Origin: Nioella sp965215655
GTDB lineage: Bacteria > Pseudomonadota > Alphaproteobacteria > Rhodobacterales > Rhodobacteraceae
Length of the DNA stretch: 64,000 nucleotides
Direction of reading: 5' to 3'
NCBI RefSeq assembly: GCF_965215655.1
Contig: NZ_OZ244111.1
Coordinates: 1,984,001-2,048,000, forward strand
The notes under the pieces are model-generated. The model did not search any database and was not told the origin of the DNA. It saw only the letters and a list, made by a program, of their open reading frames with translations. Below are positions 17,610-25,442 of the stretch, piece after piece. Position 1 is the first letter of the stretch; each line of letters begins with the position of its first letter. The translations under genes and the position numbers were made by a program.

Positions 17610-18416
17610 ATGACACAGGTGTATCGCGTCACATCGCTGGCCAAACTGCGCAGCGCTGCCCCTTGGCGGCATGCGACCCTGCATTCGCATCCGCGACCGC
17701 AGCTTTTCTGGTTCACGCGCGGCCAGGGCCGGTTTTCCATCGGGGCGGTGACGCGGGGCTACGGGCCAAATACAGCGGTGTTCATCCCGGCCTCGACGAT
17801 ATTGTCGCTGGAGATTTCCGGCCAGGTCCAGGGCGAGCTTCTGGAACTGCCGCTGGACCCGTCTCTGAACCTGCCGACCGTTCCCTTCCACATCCGGGTG
17901 ACGAGCGTCGAGGCGCAGTCGCAGTTTTCGGGCTATCTCGACAAGATCGAGCAGGAAATCGCCGCTCATGCGGCCGCACGGGACGAAGCCCTGCGCGCCT
18001 ATGGGTTGCTGGTGTCGGTCTGGATCGCCCGTCAGTTAACCATCCATGACGGCAGCATCCTGCGCGACCGGACCCATGTTCTGGCCGAGAAATACGCAGC
18101 CCTCGTCGAACGCGGGTTTCGCAGTGGCAAAGGGGTCGCGGATTATGCGGAACAGCTCGGGGTGACGCCGACGCATCTGTCGCGCATCTGTCGCGATGCC
18201 TCGGGCCGTCCGGCCCTTGCCATTCTGCAGGAACGCATTGTCCACGAAGCCTGCAAGATGCTGGTCGATTCCGACATGGCCGCGCGCGATATCGCCTCGG
18301 AACTCGGGTTTTCGTCGGCCGCCTATTTCACCCGCGCGTTCTCGAAACTGACCGGGCGAACCCCGTCGGAGTTCCGAAAGCTTCCCCCGGCTCAACAGAT
18401 TCTCGTGACCGGCTGA
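17610..18416 (+). CDS. AraC-family transcriptional regulator next to peptide ABC transporter
   Basis: The 268-aa protein has an N-terminal cupin-like sensor domain (LHSHPRPQLFWFTRGQGRFSIG, residues about 25-50) and a C-terminal AraC domain. The two helix-turn-helix units are VADYAEQLGVTPTHLSRICR and ARDIASELGFSSAAYFTRAF. It ends 227 bases before the substrate-binding protein of an ABC transporter on the same strand. That gap holds two direct repeats spaced 22 bases ahead of a promoter-like sequence, as expected for an AraC activator. A transporter-regulating role is inferred from this layout; the ligand is unknown. Confidence 0.85.
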   Translation: MTQVYRVTSLAKLRSAAPWRHATLHSHPRPQLFWFTRGQGRFSIGAVTRGYGPNTAVFIPASTILSLEISGQVQGELLELPLDPSLNLPTVPFHIRVTSVEAQSQFSGYLDKIEQEIAAHAAARDEALRAYGLLVSVWIARQLTIHDGSILRDRTHVLAEKYAALVERGFRSGKGVADYAEQLGVTPTHLSRICRDASGRPALAILQERIVHEACKMLVDSDMAARDIASELGFSSAAYFTRAFSKLTGRTPSEFRKLPPAQQILVTG

Positions 18417-18467
18417 CCTGTCGCCCTTTCGGCAATGCTGCAGGTGCATGCGGACGATCGCAAAGCA

Positions 18468-18498
18468 CATGTCGCATTTCAACATTCCGCATGTCGCA
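18468..18498 (+). promoter_or_regulatory. candidate AraC-type operator: direct repeats of CATGTCGCA
   Basis: CATGTCGCA occurs at 18468-18476 and again at 18490-18498, a 22-base repeat that puts both on one face of the helix. AraC proteins bind such direct repeats with their paired helix-turn-helix units, usually just upstream of the -35 box. A short inverted repeat (ATGAC, seven A, GTCAT at 18501-18517) follows directly. The adjacent araC-like gene is the natural candidate regulator. Confidence 0.5.
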
Positions 18499-18527
18499 AA
18501 ATGACAAAAAAAGTCATGGCCGCACCA

Positions 18528-18557
18528 TTGACGGGTGGCAGGGAAAGGTGCGGTAAT
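18528..18557 (+). promoter_or_regulatory. candidate promoter of the peptide ABC operon
   Basis: TTGACG at 18528-18533 and GGTAAT at 18552-18557 are separated by 18 bases, giving a moderate sigma-70 match. Transcription would start near 18564 and leave about 80 bases of leader before ATG 18644. The putative AraC repeats end 30 bases upstream of the -35 box. Confidence 0.4.
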
Positions 18558-18643
18558 GCTCGCTGTAACCCATCTTCGGGATCGGCTGCTCTCCGACCTG
18601 AGGACGGGCAAAGAAAATAAGAGTGTGTCACAGGGAGACGACA

Positions 18644-20284
18644 ATGACGCAACAATCCACCTCTTTCCTCAAAACGCATCCCGCAGCGGAAATGTATGCA
18701 GAGGAATACAAAAAAGGCCAGATGAGCCGCCGCGAATTTCTGACCCGTGCCTCGGCACTCGGGGTCGGAACCGTCGCCGCTTATTCCATGATCGGCCTGT
18801 CGCCGGCTCAGGCCGACGGCCATATGGCAACCCCGTCCATGGGCGGCACACTGCGCATCCAGCAGACCGTGCGTCCGGGTAAAGACCCGCGCTCCTACGA
18901 CTGGTCGGAACTGGGCAACATGTCCCGCGGACTCGTGGAATACCTCGTGGAATACAACCGCGATGGTTCCTTCACCGGCCGCCTGCTGGAAAGCTGGGAA
19001 GCCAACGAGGATGCGACCCAGTACACCCTGCATGTGCGCCAGGGCGTGACCTGGAACAACGGCGATGCTTTCGACGCTGAAGACGTGGCCGCGAACTTCC
19101 GTGGCTGGTGTGACAGCTCGGTCGAGGGCAACTCGATGGCATCCCGCATGGGCGGTCTCGTCGACCCCGACACCGGCATGGCCCGCGAGGGCGGCATCGT
19201 TGTCGTTGACAGCCACACCGTGCAGCTCAACCTGCCCTCGGGCGACATCTCGATCATCGCGGGCGTGGCGGACTACCCTTCGGCCGTTCAGCACCGCGAC
19301 CTGATCGGTCAGGACCCGCTGGTTCACGGCGTGGGCACCGGCGCGTATATGCTGGAAAGCCACGAAGTGGGCGTGGGCGCTGTCTGGGTGAAGAACCCCA
19401 ACCACACCTACTGGGGCAATGCCTATCTCGACCGCGTCGAGTTCGTTGACCTCGGCACCGATCCGGCGGCCTGGCTGTCCGGCGCGGAAGCCGAAGAATT
19501 CGACATGACCTACGAGACCACCGGTGACTTCATCGACATCTTCCAGGCCATCGGATGGGAAACCTCGGAAGCCACTACCGCGGCCACGCTGGTCATCCGC
19601 ATGAACCAGACCAACGCCCCCTATGACAACGCGATGGTGCGTCAGGCCGTGAACATGGCCGTCGATCCGTCCGTGGTTCTGGAACTGGGCTATGCCGGTC
19701 GCGGCACGCTGGCGGAAAACCACCATGTCTGCCCGATCCATCCGGAATATGCGGAACTGCCCGCGCGGACCGTTGATAAAGATGCAGCCTACGCGCTGCT
19801 CCAGGAATCGGGTCATGCGGACCACGTGTTCGAGATCGTGTCGCTTGACGCGGGCTTCGAACGGGACTCGACCGATGCGCTTGCCGCGCAGCTGCGTGAC
19901 GCGGGCTTCAACGTCGATCGCCGCGTGATCCCGGGCTCCACCTTCTGGAACGACTGGGCAAGCTACCCGTTCTCCTCCACCACCTGGAACCACCGCGAAC
20001 TGGGTGTCATGGTGCTGAACCTGGCCTATCGCTCGGGTGTGCCGTGGAACGAGACCGCCTATTCGAACCCGACCTTCGATGACCTGCTGACCCAGGCCAG
20101 CGGTATCCCGGACGCCGATGCGCGCCGCGAGATCATGGCCCAGATCGAGCAGATCATGCAGGATGACGCGGTGATCAACCAGTCCTACTGGCGGTCGCTC
20201 TATCGCAGCTACGTGCCGGGTCTGGTCAATGCGGATATGCATCCCAAGTTCGAGATCAACATGCACCACATCGGTTGGGCGTGA
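18644..20284 (+). CDS. ABC transporter family-5 substrate-binding protein, Tat-exported
   Basis: The 546-aa SBP_bac_5 protein (Dpp/Opp class) should bind peptides or similar solutes in the periplasm. The N-terminus carries a twin-arginine signal (MSRREFLTRASALGVG, then a hydrophobic run ending AQA). This implies export after folding, which is less usual for this family. Family motifs include TYTLHVRQGVTWNNGDAFDAEDV-like text at about residues 125-150 and the C-terminal YRSYVPGLV. ATG 18644 has GGGAG at 18633-18637; a longer frame starts at 18623. A terminator follows, so it is probably expressed above the permease level. Confidence 0.92.
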   Translation: MTQQSTSFLKTHPAAEMYAEEYKKGQMSRREFLTRASALGVGTVAAYSMIGLSPAQADGHMATPSMGGTLRIQQTVRPGKDPRSYDWSELGNMSRGLVEYLVEYNRDGSFTGRLLESWEANEDATQYTLHVRQGVTWNNGDAFDAEDVAANFRGWCDSSVEGNSMASRMGGLVDPDTGMAREGGIVVVDSHTVQLNLPSGDISIIAGVADYPSAVQHRDLIGQDPLVHGVGTGAYMLESHEVGVGAVWVKNPNHTYWGNAYLDRVEFVDLGTDPAAWLSGAEAEEFDMTYETTGDFIDIFQAIGWETSEATTAATLVIRMNQTNAPYDNAMVRQAVNMAVDPSVVLELGYAGRGTLAENHHVCPIHPEYAELPARTVDKDAAYALLQESGHADHVFEIVSLDAGFERDSTDALAAQLRDAGFNVDRRVIPGSTFWNDWASYPFSSTTWNHRELGVMVLNLAYRSGVPWNETAYSNPTFDDLLTQASGIPDADARREIMAQIEQIMQDDAVINQSYWRSLYRSYVPGLVNADMHPKFEINMHHIGWA

Positions 20285-20294
20285 TGTAATCTTT

Positions 20295-20324
20295 AGGGCG
20301 GCGACACCAATCGCCGCCCTTTTT
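20295..20324 (+). terminator. intrinsic terminator/attenuator after the substrate-binding protein gene
   Basis: A ten-base-pair GC-rich perfect stem (AGGGCGGCGA with TCGCCGCCCT) with a six-base CACCAA loop is followed by a T run (20320-20324). It lies 11 bases after the stop codon and 103 bases before the first permease. Partial termination here would give the usual excess of binding protein over membrane parts. Confidence 0.85.
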
Positions 20325-20426
20325 GCCTGCTGATACGGGGGTGGTCAGCACGACCATGCCTGTGCCCAACGGTTCACCAAGAAACCGGCCAACCCGCCTC
20401 AGGCGGCACTAGCGACAGGGAAACCC

Positions 20427-21512
20427 ATGGGACTCTTCATTCTACGCCGGCTCGGCGTCATGATCCTGACCGCGCTCTGCCTAACTTTCGTGGTCTTCTT
20501 TCTCACTAATCTTGGCCCCAACCTTGAAAAGCTTGCCAAGACGCAAGGCAACGCCCGTATGACGGACGCAGAGGTTGTGCAGTGGCTCGACAATCGCGGC
20601 TATAGCCGCCCGCTGCTGGTGCGCTACGGTGAATGGCTCGGCGTGGCGCCGGGCTGGACGCGCGTCGCTCCTGACGGGACCGAGACCGGTCGCTGTGTCG
20701 AACCGGGTGGGACCATTGCGGAATCGCCCACCTTCTGCGGGGTGTTTCAGGGGGATCTTGGGTACTCCACCGTCTCCGCGGATGAGGTGTCCAATGTTGT
20801 TGGCGGTCGCCTTGCGCTGACCGGGTGGCTGATGCTGCTGGCTTTCTCGGTCATGGTACCTGCGGCGCTTGTCGTGGGGATCCTTGCGGGGATGCGCGAA
20901 GGCAGTCGGCTTGACCGAAGCCTGTCCACCTTCTCCATCGCCTCGACCGCGACGCCGGAATATGTGTCTGGCGTGATTTTCATCATCCTGTTCGCCTCCT
21001 CCACCTCGGGCCTGTCGCCGTGGTTGGCGGAAAACGGATGGATCGACGGACGGACACTTTTCCTCGGATCCGCCCGATCCGCTATGACCGACATCACCTT
21101 CTGGAACTTCACCCTGCCGGTGATCACCATCGCGCTTTATGGCATGGGCTATATTGCCCGCATGACCCGTGCGTCGATGGCCGAAGTGATGACTGCGCAA
21201 TACATTCGCACCGCGCGGCTCAAGGGCGTCAGCTTCCGCAACATCGTGCTGAAGCACGCGCTTCGGAACGCTCTCATCGCCCCCTTCACCGTTATCATGC
21301 TGCAGATCCCATGGCTGCTGACCGGTGTTGTGATCGTGGAGACGCTCTTCAACTACAACGGCTTCGGCTGGACGCTGGTTGAGGCGGCGGGGAACAATGA
21401 CATCGAAATGCTGCTGACCTGCTCGGTCGTGGCTGTCTTCGTGGTTCTGCTGACGCAGCTGATTTCCGATATCGGCTATGTCTACCTGAACCCGCGTATC
21501 CGCATCTCGTAA
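20427..21512 (+). CDS. peptide-type ABC transporter permease (DppB-like)
   Basis: The 361-aa inner-membrane subunit has the N-terminal FILRRLGVMILTALCLTFVV helix typical of DppB/OppB. A periplasmic loop of about 100 residues follows, then five more membrane spans. The EAA coupling loop is visible as RLKGVSFRNIVLKHALRNAL. The loop between the first and second spans contains two cysteines (GRCVEPGG, SPTFCGVF) and is longer than usual. It pairs with the next permease, 13 bases downstream. Confidence 0.93.
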   Translation: MGLFILRRLGVMILTALCLTFVVFFLTNLGPNLEKLAKTQGNARMTDAEVVQWLDNRGYSRPLLVRYGEWLGVAPGWTRVAPDGTETGRCVEPGGTIAESPTFCGVFQGDLGYSTVSADEVSNVVGGRLALTGWLMLLAFSVMVPAALVVGILAGMREGSRLDRSLSTFSIASTATPEYVSGVIFIILFASSTSGLSPWLAENGWIDGRTLFLGSARSAMTDITFWNFTLPVITIALYGMGYIARMTRASMAEVMTAQYIRTARLKGVSFRNIVLKHALRNALIAPFTVIMLQIPWLLTGVVIVETLFNYNGFGWTLVEAAGNNDIEMLLTCSVVAVFVVLLTQLISDIGYVYLNPRIRIS

Positions 21513-21525
21513 GGAGGACCGAGCA

Positions 21526-23043
21526 ATGGAACCACTTACCTGGACCGGGGCCCTCGGGACCTTCCTGAACCCCATCATGCTGTGGGCGGTCTATGCCTTC
21601 TTCGCAGCTTTCGTCATCAACCTCGGTATGTCCCTGATCGGCATGCGCCAGGCCGACCCGATCGTGAATCCGGATCATACGATCAGTTACCAGTACGGGC
21701 CGGTCGATTATGCGCTGCTGGTCATGAAATACGCGGTCTTCGTGTTTCTCGGGGCGATCGTCGTGCATATCATCGGCGGCATCGTCCAGCCGAGCGACGA
21801 AGCGCGGGGCATCATCGGCGGGCTCGGCGCGCGTTTCCTGCCGGTCTGGATCGCCCTGATCGTGTCTTTCGTGCTGTCGATCCGTTTCAAGCGGCGGCTT
21901 GGCCTCTATGGCAAGCTCTTCGACAACCTCATCGGCATGATCGGCTTTGGCCTTGCGATGTTCTGGCTCTTTACCGCCATCTTCGCCCCGATGATCGCCA
22001 CCCATGGCGCCATCGACCAGGTGGCGTCGATGCGCAACGCGGTGCCGGGCTCTGCCGTATCTGGTGGGGATGAGGGGCTCTTTGCCTATTACCTTCTAGG
22101 CGGCGACAATCTTGGCCGCGACGTGTTCAGCCGGATGGTCTTCGGTGCCCGCGAGGTGCTGACCATTGCCCCCGCCGCAACGCTTTTCGCCTTCATGGTG
22201 GGGATCACGCTCGGCCTGCCCGCAGGCTATATGGGCGGGCGGTTTGACACGCTGATCACCTTCGTGGCCAACCTCGTTCTGGCCTTCCCGGTGATCCTGC
22301 TCTTCTACCTGCTGGTGACGCCCGAGATCGTCGAGGCCGGGGTTCCGGTCTATATGGCGGCGGTGCTGTTCATCCTGCCGGTGATCTTCGTCTGGGTGCT
22401 GCTCTATTCGCGCTACCGGGCACAACCCAGCATCATCAAATGGGTGGCCGTTCCGATCACGCTGATCCTGCTGCTGCTTTATCTGGGCACGGTGTTCCAG
22501 TTCGATCCCTTCGTGTGGCTTGCCACGTCGTTCATCGGCTATCTCAATCAGGGCAACCCGGTTGCGGAGTGGATGGCAACGACGCAGGGCGAATATGAGC
22601 CTCTGATCGGCATCCCGATCGACGGCAACCTGCTGATCGTTTTCGTGTCGGTGGTCTTCGTAAACAGCCCCACGGTGTTCCGTATCGTCCGCGGCCTCGT
22701 GCTGGACATCAAGACACGGGACTACGTGGCAGCGGCACAGACCCGCGGCGAGGGCCCGTGGTACATCATGCTGTGGGAAATCCTGCCCAATGCGCGGGGT
22801 CCGCTGATCGTCGATTTCTGCCTGCGCATCGGCTACACAACGATCCTCCTGGGGACCCTGGGCTTCTTCGGCCTCGGTGTTGACCCGGAAAGCGCCAACT
22901 GGGGCTCGACGATCAACGAGGGCCGGGCGCTTCTGCGGCTCTACCCACATCCGCCCCTGCCCCCGGCGCTGGCACTGATGACGCTGGTGCTTGGCCTCAA
23001 CCTGCTGGCCGATGGCCTGCGTGAAGAAAGCCTGAAGGACTGA
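21526..23043 (+). CDS. peptide-type ABC transporter permease, extended (DppC-like)
   Basis: The 505-aa membrane protein is much longer than the usual 280-300 aa for DppC. Extra membrane spans occupy residues 1-150, before the canonical region that opens with GGDNLGRDVFSRMVFGARE. A further hydrophobic insertion lies in the middle (residues about 260-340). The C-terminal EAA region reads VAAAQTRGEGPWYIMLWEIL, ending with ADGLREESLKD. An AGGAGG ribosome-binding site lies just ahead. The extra spans are a lineage feature I cannot assign a function to. Confidence 0.9.
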   Translation: MEPLTWTGALGTFLNPIMLWAVYAFFAAFVINLGMSLIGMRQADPIVNPDHTISYQYGPVDYALLVMKYAVFVFLGAIVVHIIGGIVQPSDEARGIIGGLGARFLPVWIALIVSFVLSIRFKRRLGLYGKLFDNLIGMIGFGLAMFWLFTAIFAPMIATHGAIDQVASMRNAVPGSAVSGGDEGLFAYYLLGGDNLGRDVFSRMVFGAREVLTIAPAATLFAFMVGITLGLPAGYMGGRFDTLITFVANLVLAFPVILLFYLLVTPEIVEAGVPVYMAAVLFILPVIFVWVLLYSRYRAQPSIIKWVAVPITLILLLLYLGTVFQFDPFVWLATSFIGYLNQGNPVAEWMATTQGEYEPLIGIPIDGNLLIVFVSVVFVNSPTVFRIVRGLVLDIKTRDYVAAAQTRGEGPWYIMLWEILPNARGPLIVDFCLRIGYTTILLGTLGFFGLGVDPESANWGSTINEGRALLRLYPHPPLPPALALMTLVLGLNLLADGLREESLKD

Positions 23044-23047
23044 TCCC

Positions 23048-25129
23048 ATGACCGATGCATATGACGGACCGATCCTGGAAATCGAAAACCTCTCCATCAG
23101 CTTCTTCACGCGTCTGCGCGAGATCCCGGCGGTGATGGATTTCTCCTGCACGGTGATGCCGGGCGAGGCCATGGGTCTCGTGGGCGAATCCGGCTGCGGG
23201 AAATCCACCGTGGCGCTTGGGGTCATGCAGGACCTTGGCGTGAACGGTCGCATCGTGGGCGGCTCGATCAAGTTCAAGGGCAAGAACCTGAACGAGATGT
23301 CTTTGCAGGAACTTGCCAAGATCCGCGGCAAGGAAATCGCGATGATCTATCAGGAGCCGATGGCCTCGCTCAATCCGGCGATGAAGATCGGCAAGCAGCT
23401 GATGGAAGTGCCCATGATCCACGAGGGCGTGTCGGAAAAGGAGGCCTATCAGCGCGCCCTGGAAGTGGTCACCGATGTGCGTCTGCCCGACCCGGAACGG
23501 ATGTTGGATGCTTATCCGCACCAGCTCTCGGGTGGTCAGCAGCAGCGGATCGTGATCGCGCTGGCGCTGATGGCGAACCCCTCGCTTCTGATCCTCGATG
23601 AACCCACCACCGCGCTTGATGTGACGGTTGAGGCCGCCGTGGTCGAAATCGTCAAGGATCTGGGCAAGAAATACGGCACCTCGATGCTGTTCATCTCGCA
23701 CAACCTGGGCCTGATCCTGGAAACCTGCGACCGGCTTTGCGTGATGTATTCGGGCGAAGCTGTGGAAACCGGGTCCATCAAGGACGTGTTCGACAAGATG
23801 CGCCACCCCTATACGCAGGCGCTTTTCCGCTCGATCCCGCTGCCGGGCGCCGACAAGAACAGCCGCCCGCTGGTGGCCATTCCGGGCAACTTCCCCCTGC
23901 CCCATGAACGCCCGCCGGGCTGCAACTTCGGCCCCCGCTGCGACTATTTCGAGGGCGGACGATGTGACGCCGGTGACATCAAGATGGACGGGATCGAGGG
24001 CGACGACCGCCACGAATCCCGCTGTCTGAAATTCCGGGAAATCGACTGGGAAGCGCCGATCATCGCCGGAGCCCAGACCGAAAAGGCGCAAGTGGGCGAG
24101 GTGGTGCTGAAGGTCGACAACCTCAAGAAATACTACGAGGTCGCGGCCAGCGCGCTGTTCAGCCATGGCGAGAAGAAGGTTGTGAAGGCCAACGAGACGC
24201 TCAGTTTCGAAGCCCGCGAATCCGAGACGCTGGCCATCGTGGGCGAATCCGGTTGCGGCAAGTCCACGCTCGCCAAGGTTCTGATGGGGCTGGAAACGGC
24301 CACCGACGGCCATGTGGTGTTGGACAACAAGGGCATCGAAGCGGTGCCGATCGAGGAACGCGACACCAAGACCGTGTCGTCGATCCAGATGGTGTTCCAG
24401 AACCCGTTCGACACGCTGAACCCGTCAATGACGGTGGGTCGGCAGATCATCCGGGCGCTGGAGATCTTCAAGATCGGCAAGAACGAGGCCGAACGGCGCC
24501 AGCGGATGCTGGAACTGCTGGACCTCGTGAAACTGCCCCGCGCCTTTGCCGAGCGGATGCCACGGCAGCTGTCGGGTGGCCAGAAACAACGGGTCGGCAT
24601 CGCCCGCGCCTTTGCCGGTGATGCGCAGATCGTTGTGGCGGATGAACCCGTCTCGGCGCTCGACGTGTCGGTGCAGGCGGCGGTGACCGATCTGCTGATG
24701 GAGATTCAGCGCGAACAGAAGACAACGCTTCTTTTCATCAGCCACGACCTGTCCATCGTCCGCTACCTGTCCGACCGGGTTATGGTAATGTATCTGGGTC
24801 ACGTGGTGGAGATCGGCTCGACCGATCAGGTCTTCAGCCCGCCCTACCACCCCTATACCGAGGCCCTTCTGTCGGCTGTTCCGATTGCCGATACCTCGGT
24901 CGAGAAGGAGCATATCGTTCTGGAAGGTGACATTCCGTCGGCCATGAATCCGCCGACCGGATGCCCGTTCCAGACCCGATGCCGCTGGAAGAAGGACGTG
25001 CCGGGCGGGCTGTGTGAACAGGATGTGCCGCCGATGAAGAAACTGGCGGATGGGCACCAGATCAAATGCCATCTGGCGGATGATGTTCTGGCCAGGATGC
25101 GGCCTGTGATCAAGATCGCTGCGGAATAA
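23048..25129 (+). CDS. fused DppD-DppF-type ABC transporter ATPase
   Basis: The 693-aa protein contains two complete ATPase domains. The first has Walker A GESGCGKST near residue 56, signature LSGGQQQR and Walker B LLILDEPTTALD. The second has GESGCGKST near residue 400, LSGGQKQR and VVADEPVSALD. Each half ends in an oligopeptide-transporter C-terminal extension with a cysteine pattern (CNFGPRCDYFEGGRCD; GCPFQTRCRW...LCEQ). It powers uptake by the two permeases encoded upstream, four bases behind the second. A terminator follows 22 bases after the stop. Confidence 0.94.
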   Translation: MTDAYDGPILEIENLSISFFTRLREIPAVMDFSCTVMPGEAMGLVGESGCGKSTVALGVMQDLGVNGRIVGGSIKFKGKNLNEMSLQELAKIRGKEIAMIYQEPMASLNPAMKIGKQLMEVPMIHEGVSEKEAYQRALEVVTDVRLPDPERMLDAYPHQLSGGQQQRIVIALALMANPSLLILDEPTTALDVTVEAAVVEIVKDLGKKYGTSMLFISHNLGLILETCDRLCVMYSGEAVETGSIKDVFDKMRHPYTQALFRSIPLPGADKNSRPLVAIPGNFPLPHERPPGCNFGPRCDYFEGGRCDAGDIKMDGIEGDDRHESRCLKFREIDWEAPIIAGAQTEKAQVGEVVLKVDNLKKYYEVAASALFSHGEKKVVKANETLSFEARESETLAIVGESGCGKSTLAKVLMGLETATDGHVVLDNKGIEAVPIEERDTKTVSSIQMVFQNPFDTLNPSMTVGRQIIRALEIFKIGKNEAERRQRMLELLDLVKLPRAFAERMPRQLSGGQKQRVGIARAFAGDAQIVVADEPVSALDVSVQAAVTDLLMEIQREQKTTLLFISHDLSIVRYLSDRVMVMYLGHVVEIGSTDQVFSPPYHPYTEALLSAVPIADTSVEKEHIVLEGDIPSAMNPPTGCPFQTRCRWKKDVPGGLCEQDVPPMKKLADGHQIKCHLADDVLARMRPVIKIAAE

Positions 25130-25151
25130 TCCCGCCCGTTGCATATTAATG

Positions 25152-25182
25152 AAAGGCCCTCCTCACGAGGGGGGGCTTTTTT
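25152..25182 (+). terminator. intrinsic terminator of the peptide ABC operon
   Basis: A GC-rich hairpin with left arm AAAGGCCCTCC and right arm GGGGGGGCTTT, containing one mismatch and one wobble pair, runs into a six-T tract at 25177-25182. It sits 22 bases behind the ATPase stop codon. Confidence 0.75.
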
Positions 25183-25214
25183 ACATGAAGATCGCCGCGC
25201 AAGAAATTGCTTTT

Positions 25215-25244
25215 CAAAGAAAAAAGGGGGCCCGAAGGCCCCCT
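25215..25244 (-). terminator. intrinsic terminator of nrdJ with UUCG tetraloop
   Basis: Read on the minus strand, AGGGGGCC and GGCCCCCT form an eight-base-pair stem around a TTCG tetraloop, followed by TTTTTCTTT. This is a strong intrinsic terminator about 200 bases behind the nrdJ stop. The palindromes at 25389-25429 lie in between and may act first. Confidence 0.8.
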
Positions 25245-25388
25245 GTAGTCTCGCTGTTCAGGCTCACTGTTTATACCGCCCGGAGTTTTCTGCCTGCGGC
25301 CTGAACCGCGTCAGGGGCGAGCGCACCCGCCCCGTGTTTCAGAACCCGCGCCGGGGCAATTGGCGCGAATCCCGATCTTCTTGCGCGG

Positions 25389-25429
25389 GAAAACTCTTCG
25401 AAGAGTTTTCACAAAGCCCCTTCGAAGGG
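25389..25429. repeat. two palindromes behind nrdJ (TTCGAA-centred)
   Basis: A perfect 22-base palindrome occupies 25389-25410 (half-site GAAAACTCTTC). A perfect 12-base palindrome (half-site CCCTTC) follows at 25418-25429. Both are centred on TTCGAA and lie 14-54 bases behind the nrdJ stop codon. The first belongs to the same family as the triplet at 34101-34187. RNA hairpins on either strand would protect 3' ends or stop transcription. Confidence 0.75.
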
Positions 25430-25442
25430 CCTTCCCCCGCGC

